A DNA stretch of 64,000 bases from Roseovarius carneus (GTDB taxonomy: Bacteria; Pseudomonadota; Alphaproteobacteria; Rhodobacterales; Rhodobacteraceae). Below the pieces are notes generated by a model, which saw nothing but the letters and a program-made list of their open reading frames with translations, made no database searches and was not told where the DNA came from. This document shows positions 8,650 through 17,124 of the stretch, piece by piece; position 1 is the stretch's first letter; each line of letters begins with the position of its first letter. The stretch is taken from positions 1,780,374-1,844,373 of the forward strand of contig NZ_JAHSPD010000001.1 of NCBI RefSeq assembly GCF_020141465.1, written 5' to 3'. Position numbers and translations under genes: made by a program.

Positions 8650-11330
8650 TGGCCACGCTGAACCTGCTGATTGCGGTCTCTATCGTCTATGTAGTGTTTT
8701 TGTTCGGCGTGGCCTTTGCGGCTGACCGCGCCGCGCGGCAGGGGCGGGGGGCGTGGCTGCGCTCGCCGCTCATCTACACATTGTCGCTCTCGATTTACTG
8801 CACCGCGTGGACGTTTTACGGTGCCGTGGGGTTTGCCGCGCGTTCGGGGCTTGAGTATCTGACCATCTATCTTGGTCCCACGCTGGTGATGATCGGCTGG
8901 TGGTGGAGCCTGCGCAAGCTGGTGCGGATTGGGCGGGCGCAGCGCATTACCTCCATCGCCGATATGATTTCCTCGCGTTATGGCAAGTCGAACCTTCTGG
9001 CCGTGATCGTGACGCTCATCGCCGTTATCGGCACCACGCCTTATATCGCGCTGCAATTGCAATCGGTGAGCCTGTCTTTCGCGGCCTTCGCCGAGACGGA
9101 GCGGGGCTTTGTCGATGCAGGTGCCGTGCAGGCCACAGCGCTCTATGTGGCGCTGGGGCTTGCGGTCTTCACCATCCTTTTCGGCACACGAAACCTTGAT
9201 GCGAATGAGCGTCATCACGGCGTGGTCATCGCCATCGCACTTGAAGCTGTGGTCAAGCTTCTGGCGCTTCTGGCGGTGGGGGTCTTCGTGGTCTGGGGCT
9301 TGAGCGACGGGATCGCCCACACGATGGCGCGGATCGACGCCAGCCCGATCGCGGATTGGGAGGTCTCTCCCAGCCGTTGGACCGGGCTGACGCTGGTCTC
9401 GGCGGCGGCGTTTCTCTGCCTGCCGCGCATGTTTCAGGTTATGGTGGTTGAAAACGAGGACGAGGGCCATTTGCGCACCGCGTCCTGGGCGTTTCCGGTA
9501 TACCTTATGCTGATAAGCCTTTTCGTGGTGCCCATTGCTGCGGTGGGGCTTGAGGTCATGCCGACAGGAGCGAACCCCGATCTTTTCGTGCTCAAGCTGC
9601 CGCTCTTGGCGGGGCAGGAGGGGTTGGCGATCCTGTCTTTCCTTGGCGGTTTTTCGTCTGCCACGTCGATGGTGATCGTGGCGGCGATTGCGCTCTCCAC
9701 TATGGTGTCGAACCATATCGTGATGCCGATCTGGCTGCGCGCAACGGGGGGTGCTGCGACCGTCTCGGGTGATGTGCGGCAGGTGGCACTTCTGGCACGG
9801 CGGCTCTCAATCGCGGGGATCGTGCTGTTGGGCTACGTCTATTTTCGCCTGTCGGGCGGCGGCACGGCGCTGGCGGCCATCGGCCTTGTGGCCTTCGTGG
9901 GTGTGGCGCAGTTTTTGCCCGCGCTTATGGGCGGGCTCTTTTGGCGGGGGGGCACGCGGACGGGGGCGCTTGCGGGGCTTTGCACAGGGTTCGTTGTTTG
10001 GCTCTATTGCCTCTTTCTCCCCAGCTTTGGCCCCGGCGTTGTCTTGCCGCAATCGGTGTTCGACGCAGGCCCACTCGGGCTGAGCTGGCTGCGGCCCTAT
10101 GCGCTTTTTGGGGCCGAGGGGATGGACCGCGTGGTCCATGCGGTCATGTGGTCTTTGCTTTTGAACACGGCGGCCTTCGTTATTGGCTCGATCCTCAGCT
10201 TTCCCAGCCCGATGGAGCGGCTTCAAGGCGCGCAATTCGTCAATGTGTTCGAGCATTCGCGCACCGCAGGAAGCTGGTCCGGGGGCATGGCGCAATCCGA
10301 AGACCTGCTGATCATGTCCCAGCGGATAATGGGCGCGCGTGAGGCGCAGGCTCTCTTTGCAGATATGGCGCAGCGTCAGGGGCTTTCGGGCTACCTGCCT
10401 GAGCCGTCGCCCGAGTTTCTTGAGCGGTTGGAGCGGGAGCTATCGGGCTCGGTCGGGGCCGCGACCGCCCATGCGATGATCAGTCAGATCATCGGACGCG
10501 CGACCGTGTCGGTGGAGGACCTTCTGGCGGTGGCCGATGAGACGGCGCAGATCATGGAATATTCCAGCCAGCTTGAGGCGAAATCCGAAGAGCAGGCCCG
10601 CACCGCCCGGCAATTGCGCGAGGCCAACACGTTGCTGACACAGCTTTCGCTGCAAAAGGACGAGTTTCTCAGTCAGGTGAGCCACGAGCTGCGCACGCCC
10701 ATGACCTCGATCCGGGCATTTTCCGAAATCCTGCGCGACACAAACGAGTTGGGGCCCGAAGCGCAACAGAAATATTCCTCGATTATCCATGACGAATCGC
10801 GGCGCCTCACGCGGCTTTTGGATGATCTGCTCGACCTCAGCGTGTTGGAAAGCGGGAAGGTCACGCTCAACACGCAAAACGGGCGGCTGGGCGATATGCT
10901 GGACCGGGCCGTGGCCGCGACGAGCGGCGATCCGGGGCTGCGCATCGTCCGCGAGACCGCGCAGGAAGATGTGTGGCTGACCACGGATCACGACCGTCTG
11001 GCGCAGGTCTTTATCAATCTGATCGCTAATGCGCGCAAATATTGCGATGCACCCGATCCGCACCTGACCATTCAACCGCGCCTGCAAGGTGGCCGCCTCG
11101 TGGTGGATTTCTCCGACAATGGCAGCGGGATCGCGATGGCTGATCATGGGCTGATCTTTGAGAAGTTTTCGCGCATCGGTGAGACGAAAACCAGCGGGGC
11201 GGGGCTGGGTCTTGCGATTTGCCGCGAGATCATGGCGCGGCTGGGCGGCACGATCAGCTATCTGCCCGGCCAAAAGGGCGCGACCTTCCGTGTGGTTTTG
11301 CCGCTCCAGACGCGGCTCGCCGCGCAATAA
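8649..11330 (+). CDS. Sodium-solute-symporter / histidine-kinase fusion (CbrA/CrbS type)
   Basis: 893-aa inner-membrane sensor kinase. Residues about 1-510 are an SSS (SLC5) transporter-like domain with roughly 13 helices. A linker with coiled-coil character (about 595-660) leads to HisKA with H679 (FLSQVSHELRTPMTS), then an ATPase with N box (FINLIANARKYC), G1 (DNGSGIA) and G2 (GAGLGLAI) motifs. No PAS and no receiver domain follow, unlike CbrA or CrbS, which usually carry one or both. CrbS-type kinases in Vibrio and Pseudomonas control acs (the acetate switch). The genomic link to acs suggests a similar role here. The phosphate acceptor is most likely the receiver protein encoded two genes upstream. 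Confidence 0.9.
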   Translation: MATLNLLIAVSIVYVVFLFGVAFAADRAARQGRGAWLRSPLIYTLSLSIYCTAWTFYGAVGFAARSGLEYLTIYLGPTLVMIGWWWSLRKLVRIGRAQRITSIADMISSRYGKSNLLAVIVTLIAVIGTTPYIALQLQSVSLSFAAFAETERGFVDAGAVQATALYVALGLAVFTILFGTRNLDANERHHGVVIAIALEAVVKLLALLAVGVFVVWGLSDGIAHTMARIDASPIADWEVSPSRWTGLTLVSAAAFLCLPRMFQVMVVENEDEGHLRTASWAFPVYLMLISLFVVPIAAVGLEVMPTGANPDLFVLKLPLLAGQEGLAILSFLGGFSSATSMVIVAAIALSTMVSNHIVMPIWLRATGGAATVSGDVRQVALLARRLSIAGIVLLGYVYFRLSGGGTALAAIGLVAFVGVAQFLPALMGGLFWRGGTRTGALAGLCTGFVVWLYCLFLPSFGPGVVLPQSVFDAGPLGLSWLRPYALFGAEGMDRVVHAVMWSLLLNTAAFVIGSILSFPSPMERLQGAQFVNVFEHSRTAGSWSGGMAQSEDLLIMSQRIMGAREAQALFADMAQRQGLSGYLPEPSPEFLERLERELSGSVGAATAHAMISQIIGRATVSVEDLLAVADETAQIMEYSSQLEAKSEEQARTARQLREANTLLTQLSLQKDEFLSQVSHELRTPMTSIRAFSEILRDTNELGPEAQQKYSSIIHDESRRLTRLLDDLLDLSVLESGKVTLNTQNGRLGDMLDRAVAATSGDPGLRIVRETAQEDVWLTTDHDRLAQVFINLIANARKYCDAPDPHLTIQPRLQGGRLVVDFSDNGSGIAMADHGLIFEKFSRIGETKTSGAGLGLAICREIMARLGGTISYLPGQKGATFRVVLPLQTRLAAQ

Positions 11331-11423
11331 TCCGGGCCGTGCTGGCGGGTGTAAAGGATCTGGTAACCATCCGCGCGGTATGAAGGAATTTCACAGCATT
11401 TGGCATAGGGCGGCGTTACCGGC

Positions 11424-12461
11424 ATGAGCGAGCGAGACGGCAATACGGTCATCCTTCGCAAGGCGCGTAGCGGTCGGGCGGAGCATCAGGCCCGTGGCAT
11501 GTCCCCGTCCAAGGCGCTGCGGCTGGCGCTCGCTCAAACTGCTGATGCGCTCTATGACATGCCCGTGGCCGTCGCCGCGGTGGAACAGGTGGAGATTTCG
11601 CAAACGGGGCTCGACCGGGAGCTTGGCGGTGGCGGCCTTTTGATCCTGCTCGATGGTCCGGACGGCGCGCGCGGGGCTTTGCGGATGGATCTGGGGCTTC
11701 TTGGGGCGTTGATTGAGGTGCAGACAACGGGCCGGGTGTCTGGGCGCGCCACCGCTGATCGTGCCGTGACGCGCACGGATGCCGCGATTTCCGCGCCGCT
11801 TATTGATGCGATGCTCGCCCGGTTCGAGGCACAGCTTCGCGAAGAGACGCCCGCGCATTGGGCGCAGGAGTTCAGGTATGGCGTGATGATGGAGGATGTG
11901 CGCGGGATGCAGCTTGCCCTCACCGCGCCGGCGTTTCATGTGCTGCGCCTGATGGTTGAGACGGGGGATGTGGCCCAACCCGGCGCGCTGACCCTGATCC
12001 TGCCCGCGCCGCCGGAGACCCCCGAGGCGGATGACCCGAAGCAAGAGGCGGTTCTGGCCCGCACGCTGGAGGCTTGCGCGATGGGCGTGCCTGTGCGGCT
12101 TGAGGCCGTGCTGGGCCGGATAAAGATGCCGCTGGGCGAGGTTTGTAGGCTTAAGCCCGGCGATACGCTGCCTGTGGCGCTGGACAAGCCGATGCGCATA
12201 TGGCTGGAGGCCAGCGAGAAACATGTGGTTGCAATGGCGCATCTTGGTCAGTCGGACGGGCTGCGCGCTGTGCGGTTGCTGCTGCCCCAAAGCGAGCGGG
12301 CGGCGCTGCCCACCGAGGTGGCGGAGGAGGCCCCGTCGCGCATAGCACCCAAACGTGTCGCACCGGATGTAGAAGACGCGGCCCTATCCGAGCCGGGCGC
12401 GGCACCCCCTGAACCAAGCCCATCGGACATGAAGGCCTTCGCAGATCAGCTCTCGGAATAG
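11424..12461 (+). CDS. FliM/FliN-like protein with C-terminal SpoA domain
   Basis: 345 aa. The region about 205-275 (LEAVLGRIKMPLGEVCRLKPG, then IWLEASEKHVVAMAHLG) is a SpoA/surface-presentation domain as in flagellar switch FliM and FliN and type III secretion C-ring proteins. Residues 20-200 resemble a degenerate FliM middle domain. The tail (about 290-345) is Pro/Ala/Glu-rich and probably disordered. There is no EIDAL-type CheY-binding peptide at the N-terminus. No other flagellar gene lies in the window, so it is either a dispersed switch component or a paralogue with another task. It ends 3 bases before the convergent metallo-hydrolase gene. Confidence 0.7.
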   Translation: MSERDGNTVILRKARSGRAEHQARGMSPSKALRLALAQTADALYDMPVAVAAVEQVEISQTGLDRELGGGGLLILLDGPDGARGALRMDLGLLGALIEVQTTGRVSGRATADRAVTRTDAAISAPLIDAMLARFEAQLREETPAHWAQEFRYGVMMEDVRGMQLALTAPAFHVLRLMVETGDVAQPGALTLILPAPPETPEADDPKQEAVLARTLEACAMGVPVRLEAVLGRIKMPLGEVCRLKPGDTLPVALDKPMRIWLEASEKHVVAMAHLGQSDGLRAVRLLLPQSERAALPTEVAEEAPSRIAPKRVAPDVEDAALSEPGAAPPEPSPSDMKAFADQLSE

Positions 12462-12464
12462 CGC

Positions 12465-13334
12465 TCAGAGCTTGTTGATCGGCAGTTTGAGAAACACATC
12501 GCCCTCGGCGTCGGGTTCGGGCATATGCCCTGCGCGCATGTTGATTTGCAGGGATGGCACGATGAGCTTGGGCATCGGCAGGGTGGCATCGCGGGTCTGG
12601 CGCATCTTGGTGAAATCCTCTTTCGATGTGCCGCCGCCGATATGCACATTGAGCGCCTTTTGCGCCCCCACGGTCGTCTCCCAGGCAAACTCATCGCGGC
12701 CCGGCGCTTTGTAGTCATGGCCAACGAAGATCCGGGTCGCCTCTGGCAGGCGCAGGATTTTCTGGATGGACGCGTAGAGATCATCCGCGCTACCGCCCGG
12801 AAAATCGCAGCGCGCCGTGCCGAAATCTGGCATGAAAAGCGTATCACCCACAAAGGCTGCATCGCCGATCACATACGTCATGCAGGCTGGCGTATGCCCC
12901 GGCGTATGAAGCACATCGCCGCGCAGCTGACCGATGTGAAAGCTGTCGCCTTCCGCAAAGAGCTGGTCGAATTGCGAGCCGTCGCGGGCGAACTCTGTCC
13001 CCTCGTTGAACACTTTGCCAAACGTGTCCTGCACGGTGCAGATCCCCTCGCCAATCCCGATGCGCCCGCCCAGATGCTCTTGGATATAGGGGGCGGCGGA
13101 GAGGTGATCGGCATGGACATGACTTTCCAGAAGCCATTGCACCTCAAGCGCCTCGTGGCGCACGAATTCAATGATCCGGTCCGCCGATGTGGTGGAGGTG
13201 CGCCCCGCCGCGTGATCGAAATCGAGCACGGTGTCGAGGATGGCGCAGGCTCGGCTCATCGGGTCACGCACCACATACGAGATCGTATTGGTCGCATCGT
13301 CAAAAAAGGCGGTGACATCCGGTGACATGGGCAT
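12465..13334 (-). CDS. Metallo-beta-lactamase-fold hydrolase, persulfide-dioxygenase (ETHE1/Blh) like
   Basis: 289 aa, soluble. The metal motif HVHADH (about residues 71-76), the later HTPGHTPA histidine and VGHDY histidine, and the Asp in VGDTLF complete an MBL-fold site. The ETHE1-like pattern (LLESHVHADH, HTPGHTPACMTY, CDFPGGSADDLYASI) points to a sulfur dioxygenase oxidising persulfides to sulfite rather than a glyoxalase II. Length suits the bacterial SdoA/Blh group. Of two in-frame ATGs I use the first at 13334, which is better spaced from AAGGAC. No rhodanese, BigR regulator or sulfide-quinone reductase gene lies alongside, so the sulfur role rests on the sequence only. Confidence 0.8.
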   Translation of the reverse strand: MPMSPDVTAFFDDATNTISYVVRDPMSRACAILDTVLDFDHAAGRTSTTSADRIIEFVRHEALEVQWLLESHVHADHLSAAPYIQEHLGGRIGIGEGICTVQDTFGKVFNEGTEFARDGSQFDQLFAEGDSFHIGQLRGDVLHTPGHTPACMTYVIGDAAFVGDTLFMPDFGTARCDFPGGSADDLYASIQKILRLPEATRIFVGHDYKAPGRDEFAWETTVGAQKALNVHIGGGTSKEDFTKMRQTRDATLPMPKLIVPSLQINMRAGHMPEPDAEGDVFLKLPINKL

Positions 13335-13615
13335 CGTTTCGGTGGGGTCCTTTCAGCCTGCGTTATGTGATGCTAGCGCGCGGGGCGTGTCCCTGTCCAG
13401 CATACCACCTTGCGAGCGGGGGCAGGCCGCGCCTTTATGCGCGCAGATAAGTTGGGGCCCTGCTTGGCCGGGCATGTTGGGAGCGAAGTCCGTTGCGCAG
13501 GGTTCGCCGATGCAGACGCTTACGGTGCGGCGTTGAGCGCGGCGTGGCGGGAGATATCCGCCTCAGAAGGTATTCTGCGCGCCCATGAGGCGCCGCGCGG
13601 GTTTTACAGGCGCAT
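13335..13615. other. 281-base gap without a convincing gene
   Basis: The gap lies between the metallo-hydrolase gene (transcribed away from it) and a small minus-strand membrane-protein gene whose 3' end borders it. A plus-strand open stretch at 13410-13619 has no ribosome-binding site and no recognisable similarity, so I do not call it. The promoter for the hydrolase gene should lie in the right-hand part of 13335-13400. No strong hairpin was seen. Confidence 0.5.
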
Positions 13616-13831
13616 TTAGCTGAGCACGATGCCCACGACGACCATCATCAGGCCGATCATCGACAAGAAGAGCGCGCCGGAATTGACCGGCACCACGCGT
13701 TTCAGCAATGCGTGCATATCGTCTTCGCCCATACCTGCGCGCCGCGCGCGCCACACCTGCCCGATGCAATAGACGAGACCGCCCAAGCCGATCAAAGAGA
13801 CTGCCGCACCGGCCCAAACGAGGTATTCCAT
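13616..13831 (-). CDS. Small two-helix membrane protein, unknown function
   Basis: 71 aa. Two hydrophobic helices (about 4-24, LVWAGAAVSLIGLGGLVYCIG, and about 50-70, SGALFLSMIGLMMVVVGIVL) flank a short basic cytoplasmic loop with RARRAG and an acidic GEDDMH patch. The ATG is preceded by a strong AAGGAGG site 8 bases upstream, which supports real translation. It stands alone between divergent gapR and the metallo-hydrolase gene. I do not recognise a named family; roseobacter genomes commonly annotate such proteins as hypothetical membrane proteins. Confidence 0.75.
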   Translation of the reverse strand: MEYLVWAGAAVSLIGLGGLVYCIGQVWRARRAGMGEDDMHALLKRVVPVNSGALFLSMIGLMMVVVGIVLS

Positions 13832-13964
13832 GGCACTGCCTCCTTGCAGATTTGCCCTTGCGGTTCAGGTAGTGGAAAAGCGTGGCAAGCTCAAGCGGGG
13901 CCTTGCGGGCGCGCGGGTGGCAGGATACCCAGAACGCCCCTGATATGCCCCCGGAGAGACAGAT

Positions 13965-14225
13965 ATGAACGACACCAGCCCCGATAGCAGCTACCGCGTC
14001 ACCGCAGATGAGCTGCGCCAGTTTATTGAACGGATCGAGCGCCTTGACGCCGAGAAAAAGGACATCGCCGAGCAGCAAAAAGAGGTGATGGCCGAGGCCA
14101 AGGGCCGTGGATACGACACCAAGGTGATGCGCAAGGTGATCGCTCTGCGCAAGCGCGACAAGGATGATATCGCCGAGGAAGAAGCGGTGTTGGAGATGTA
14201 TAAAGAGGCGCTTGGGATGGGCTGA
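13965..14225 (+). CDS. gapR: Nucleoid-associated protein GapR (DUF2312)
   Basis: 86-aa DNA-binding protein. The pattern TADELRQFIERIERLDAEKK, then the helix ending in KGRGYDTKVMRKVIALRKRD, then a C-terminal EEEAVLEMYKEALG, is the complete DUF2312/GapR fold. Caulobacter GapR encircles overtwisted DNA ahead of moving polymerases and helps topoisomerases, which is established for that protein. The N-terminal half is a long coiled coil used for dimerisation. It is a single-gene unit followed at once by a strong terminator shared with the convergent rplI gene. Its start ATG follows GGAGAGAC. Confidence 0.93.
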   Translation: MNDTSPDSSYRVTADELRQFIERIERLDAEKKDIAEQQKEVMAEAKGRGYDTKVMRKVIALRKRDKDDIAEEEAVLEMYKEALGMG

Positions 14226-14261
14226 TCACAGCCCTCGGGCCGTAGTCCGGTCCAGACATGA

Positions 14262-14302
14262 AAAAGCCGCGCAGGGTGACCCGCGCGGCTTTTGTTTGTT
14301 TT
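14262..14302. terminator. Rho-independent terminator shared by gapR and rplI
   Basis: An 11-bp perfect stem, AAAAGCCGCGC (14262-14272) with GCGCGGCTTTT (14283-14293), is followed by a T-rich tail to 14302 on the plus strand. On the minus strand the same stem ends in CTTTTT. It lies between the convergent gapR and rplI genes and can therefore stop transcription from both sides. Confidence 0.85.
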
Positions 14303-14315
14303 GGTCTGAGAGGGC

Positions 14316-14948
14316 TCAGGCGCGGTCTTCGTCCGCATCGCCTTCGGGCAGAACGTCTTCGACAGTCTCGGCCAGATCGTCATCGTCGGACGCAGCGGCA
14401 CCGATATCGTCAAAAAGCTCGGCGATCTCGAAATCTGCCGCGGCTTCTTCTTCGGCGGCCATTTCTTGGATCGATTTGCCGGAGGCTTGCAATTCGGCCT
14501 CTTCCGGCGAGCGTGCGACGTTCAGTGTGATGGTCGCGTCAACCTCAGGGTGGAGCGAGACATGCACATCGTGCAGGCCCAGATCCTTGATCGGGTTGAC
14601 CAGAGCCACCTGTTTGCGATCGACGGTGAAGCCGTTCTCAGAGGCTGCATCGGCAGCATCGCGGGTGGTGACAGAGCCATAAAGCGCGCCAGAATCGGCG
14701 GCCTGGCGAATCACGACGAATTGCTGACCGTTCAGCTTTTCGGCCATCGCTTCGGCTTCTTTGCGGGTCTCAAGGTTCTGCGCTTCGAGCTGCGATTTAC
14801 GCGTCTCGAATTGAGCAATGTTCTTGTCCGAGGCCGAAAGGGCCTTGCCTTGCGGCAGCAAATAGTTGCGGGCATAGCCGGGCTTTACGTCCACGACTTC
14901 GCCCATCTGGCCAAGCTTGGCCACGCGTTCGAGAAGGATCACTTGCAT
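14316..14948 (-). CDS. rplI: 50S ribosomal protein L9
   Basis: 210 aa, large-subunit protein that binds 23S rRNA. The N-terminal domain reads [19 protein letters not shown] and contains [15 protein letters not shown] long connecting helix (about 42-75) is followed by the C-terminal domain with [11 protein letters not shown]. It is about 60 residues longer than typical 150-aa L9, because of a strongly acidic low-complexity tail (about 160-210, including [15 protein letters not shown]). Such acidic tails occur in alphaproteobacterial L9 proteins. Last gene of the rpsF-rpsR-rplI operon, 12 bases after rpsR. Confidence 0.97.
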   Translation of the reverse strand: MQVILLERVAKLGQMGEVVDVKPGYARNYLLPQGKALSASDKNIAQFETRKSQLEAQNLETRKEAEAMAEKLNGQQFVVIRQAADSGALYGSVTTRDAADAASENGFTVDRKQVALVNPIKDLGLHDVHVSLHPEVDATITLNVARSPEEAELQASGKSIQEMAAEEEAAADFEIAELFDDIGAAASDDDDLAETVEDVLPEGDADEDRA

Positions 14949-14960
14949 GTCAGGGTCTCC

Positions 14961-15188
14961 TTACTTGACGGCATAGGGCAGCAGGGCGAGGAAGCGGGCG
15001 CGCTTGATGGCACGGGCCAGCTCGCGTTGCTTCTTGGCCGAGACGGCGGTGATACGGGACGGCACGATCTTGCCGCGCTCGGAGATATACCGTTGCAGCA
15101 GGCGCGTATCTTTGTAATCGATCTTGGGTGCATTGTCGCCCGAGAAGGGGCAGACTTTGCGACGGCGGAAAAATGGTTTGGTAGCCAT
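14961..15188 (-). CDS. rpsR: 30S ribosomal protein S18
   Basis: 75 aa, small basic protein of the 30S platform that pairs with S6. The pattern [14 protein letters not shown], then [19 protein letters not shown], then [20 protein letters not shown] is full-length S18. It keeps the single Cys of the CPFSG motif only, so it is not the four-cysteine zinc form. It lies 27 bases after rpsF and 12 before rplI in the classic ribosomal operon order. Confidence 0.97.
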   Translation of the reverse strand: MATKPFFRRRKVCPFSGDNAPKIDYKDTRLLQRYISERGKIVPSRITAVSAKKQRELARAIKRARFLALLPYAVK

Positions 15189-15215
15189 GTGTTAGCGTCC
15201 TTTTCTAGGCGTTGA

Positions 15216-15569
15216 TCAACGGCGCTCGCGGCGCTCGGCGCGCTCGTCGCGTTTTTGCATCTGGACCGAAGGGCCCTCTTCGTGACCGTCGACCTTGATG
15301 GTCATCACGCGCATCACGTCGTCATGCAGGCGCATCAGGCGTTCCATTTCCTGCACCGCTGCGGCGGGCGCATCGGTCTTGAGGAAGGCATAGTGGCCCT
15401 TGCGGTTCTTGTTGATCTTATAGGCCATCGTCTTGACGCCCCAATACTCGTGCTCGACGAGTTTTCCGCCATTGTCGGCCAGAATTGTGCCGAAATGTTC
15501 GATCAGGCCCTCGGCCTGTGCGGAGGAGAGATCCTGCCGCGAGATAAAGACATGCTCGTAAAACGACAT
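15216..15569 (-). CDS. rpsF: 30S ribosomal protein S6
   Basis: 117 aa. The N-terminus MSFYEHVFISRQDLSSAQAE, the segment VEHEYWGVKTMAYKINKNRK and the region MRLHDDVMRVMTIKVD are the S6 ferredoxin-like fold. The C-terminus is a charged Arg/Glu-rich tail (KRDERAERRERR) rather than the poly-glutamate tail seen in E. coli. First gene of the ribosomal operon; its promoter should lie within 15570-15720. In some bacteria S6:S18 binds a leader in this mRNA. I searched the leader by eye and saw no clear mimic. Confidence 0.97.
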   Translation of the reverse strand: MSFYEHVFISRQDLSSAQAEGLIEHFGTILADNGGKLVEHEYWGVKTMAYKINKNRKGHYAFLKTDAPAAAVQEMERLMRLHDDVMRVMTIKVDGHEEGPSVQMQKRDERAERRERR

Positions 15570-15838
15570 GTTTCGTGTCCACTTCTATCAAGGCGCATTT
15601 CATAGGCGGGGCATTATTCCTTCTGCGGCCCTGCCACGAGAGTCTGCGCGGTTCATCAAACGTGCAGAAGGAAGCGCCCTGATAGGGCAGAACGCATAGC
15701 GGTGCAAGGGCTTGGAATGGACCCTGCGCGGTGCCTCACCTTGCCTGAACATCTCCCTATGGGTGCCGCATTAATGCCCTGTTTATTGATCAATTGTTAA
15801 CCAAGAAGAAACAACAGACCAGTTTCGAGGGCAAAGAC

Positions 15839-16345
15839 ATGACAGTACTTCCCGATACCATGATGCCAGACGGGCCGCTTCGTAGCCAAAGAACGATTCC
15901 GGTGTATTACAAGCCAGCCGAGGTGGACGGTTTTCTGCGCGCGCTTGCGCTGCGCTGTGCCGGAGTGGCGGCGATGGTGGCCTCGATCGGCCTTTGGATT
16001 GTGCCGGGTATAGATGGTGATGCGGCGATGCAGCTGTCCAAGCTTCTGGTCTCGGCAATACTCCTCGTCGGTGGTGCGGCGATGATCGGAGTTTCTCGCC
16101 GCAGTGATGCGCCCGAGGTGGTGATCGACACAAAAAACCGGCACTTGACGGTGATTACGCGTGACCGGCGCGGGCATGTCACCTCGCAGACAAGCCACGC
16201 GATTGACGATTTGCGCGAGATCGAATTGCGCGACGGCCTGCTGACGGCGCGCGACAAGATGGGCGAGCCGCTTATCGCGCTCCCGGTGGAGGATGCGGAG
16301 GTCGAGGGCGCTTTGCGCAGTTTGCTGAGCCGCCCCGCCGTATAA
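15839..16345 (+). CDS. Conserved two-helix membrane protein, unknown function
   Basis: About 168 aa from the ATG at 15839, which has GAGGGCAAAG upstream; the frame could start at an upstream TTG (15794) but the added residues look non-coding. Two adjacent membrane helices (about 43-62, GVAAMVASIGLWIVPGI, and about 72-90, LLVSAILLVGGAAMIGVS) precede a soluble beta-rich C-terminal half (VVIDTKNRHLTVITRDRRG, then DLREIELRDGLLTARDKMG). The tail looks like a PH-like or photosystem-assembly-type membrane-associated domain, but I cannot name a family. It reads divergently from rpsF, with 269 bases between them. Confidence 0.7.
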   Translation: MTVLPDTMMPDGPLRSQRTIPVYYKPAEVDGFLRALALRCAGVAAMVASIGLWIVPGIDGDAAMQLSKLLVSAILLVGGAAMIGVSRRSDAPEVVIDTKNRHLTVITRDRRGHVTSQTSHAIDDLREIELRDGLLTARDKMGEPLIALPVEDAEVEGALRSLLSRPAV

Positions 16346-16356
16346 CGCCGCGCCCC

Positions 16357-16402
16357 ACGCCCCTCGCAAAGGGCGTGCGCAGCGGTGGCGCGTCGCTGCG
16401 CA
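16357..16402. other. Pair of hairpins between a membrane-protein gene and the yceI gene
   Basis: ACGCCC (16357-16362) pairs with GGGCGT (16371-16376), and TGCGCAGCG (16376-16384) pairs perfectly with CGCTGCGCA (16394-16402). They start 12 bases after the upstream stop codon. No T-run follows, so intrinsic termination is doubtful; a 3'-stabilising element is possible. Confidence 0.4.
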
Positions 16403-16489
16403 CACGCAGTGTTGAGCGATGCGCAATTGCAATCAACCGCGCGCGCTATATCTCTTTTCGGTAATTACAAACCCGAAAAGGAGATCCCA

Positions 16490-17062
16490 ATGAAGCCGAT
16501 GATTCTCGCCGCAGCCCTTGGCCTTGCCGCCACGAGCGCCTACGCCGCCCCCGAAAAATTCACCCTGGATGCCAGCCATAGCCAAGTGCTCTTTGCCTAT
16601 GACCATCTTGGGTTTTCCACCACATTTAACATGTTCTCCGGCTTTGAAGGCGAGATCATGTTCGACAAAGAAGATCCTGCCAATTCTTCGGTGAATGTCG
16701 CCATCCCTGTCATGTCGCTTTTCACCGGGTGGGAAGCGCGCTTCAACCACTTCATGGGCGATGATTTCTTCGCGGCGGCTGAGGGCGATATGATCACCTT
16801 CACCTCCACAGATATCTCCGTGACCAGCGAGGACGAGGCGATGATCACCGGCGATCTGACGATCAATGGTGTGACCAAATCTGTGGTGCTGGAGGCCGAG
16901 CTGAACAAGGCCGGTATGCACCCGATGGCCGGTAAAGAATGGATCGGCTTTGACGCGGAGACCAAGATCCTGCGCTCGGATTTCGGGCTTGGCAACTTCG
17001 CCCCCAATGTGAGCGACGAGCTTGATGTCGAGATTTCCATCGAGGCGCAGAAGGCTGAGTAA
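16490..17062 (+). CDS. Periplasmic YceI-family protein
   Basis: 190 aa. Signal peptide MKPMILAAALGLAATSAYA is followed by APEKFTLDASHSQVLFAYDH, the YceI lipocalin-like beta-barrel start. Later motifs include FDKEDPANSSVNVAIPV and GDLTINGVTKSVVLEAELN. YceI proteins bind isoprenoid or amide lipids in the periplasm; the exact ligand and role are unknown for most members. I choose the ATG at 16490 because AAAAGGAGA lies directly upstream; an earlier start would bury the signal peptide. It faces a gene encoding a cytochrome b561 fused to another YceI domain, across a terminator, which suggests a shared process at the membrane. Confidence 0.9.
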   Translation: MKPMILAAALGLAATSAYAAPEKFTLDASHSQVLFAYDHLGFSTTFNMFSGFEGEIMFDKEDPANSSVNVAIPVMSLFTGWEARFNHFMGDDFFAAAEGDMITFTSTDISVTSEDEAMITGDLTINGVTKSVVLEAELNKAGMHPMAGKEWIGFDAETKILRSDFGLGNFAPNVSDELDVEISIEAQKAE

Positions 17063-17084
17063 GCCAATCTGCCGGTGATTTGAG

Positions 17085-17119
17085 CGCCTGCGCGGGGGAA
17101 ACCTCGCGCAGGCGTTTTT
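17085..17119 (+). terminator. Rho-independent terminator after the yceI gene
   Basis: CGCCTGCGCG (17085-17094) pairs perfectly with CGCGCAGGCG (17105-17114), followed by five Ts to 17119. The stem begins 22 bases after the stop codon and lies just before the 3' end of the convergent b561-YceI gene. Confidence 0.85.
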
Positions 17120-17124
17120 CGTAT

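Noticed and set aside
8526..9716. Minus-strand open frame of about 396 codons
   Set aside because: Lies wholly opposite the SSS-kinase and small membrane gene; Arg/His-rich shadow.
13410..13619. Plus-strand open frame of about 69 codons in the gap beside the metallo-hydrolase gene
   Set aside because: No ribosome-binding site, no similarity, and it runs into the 3' end of the opposite small membrane-protein gene.
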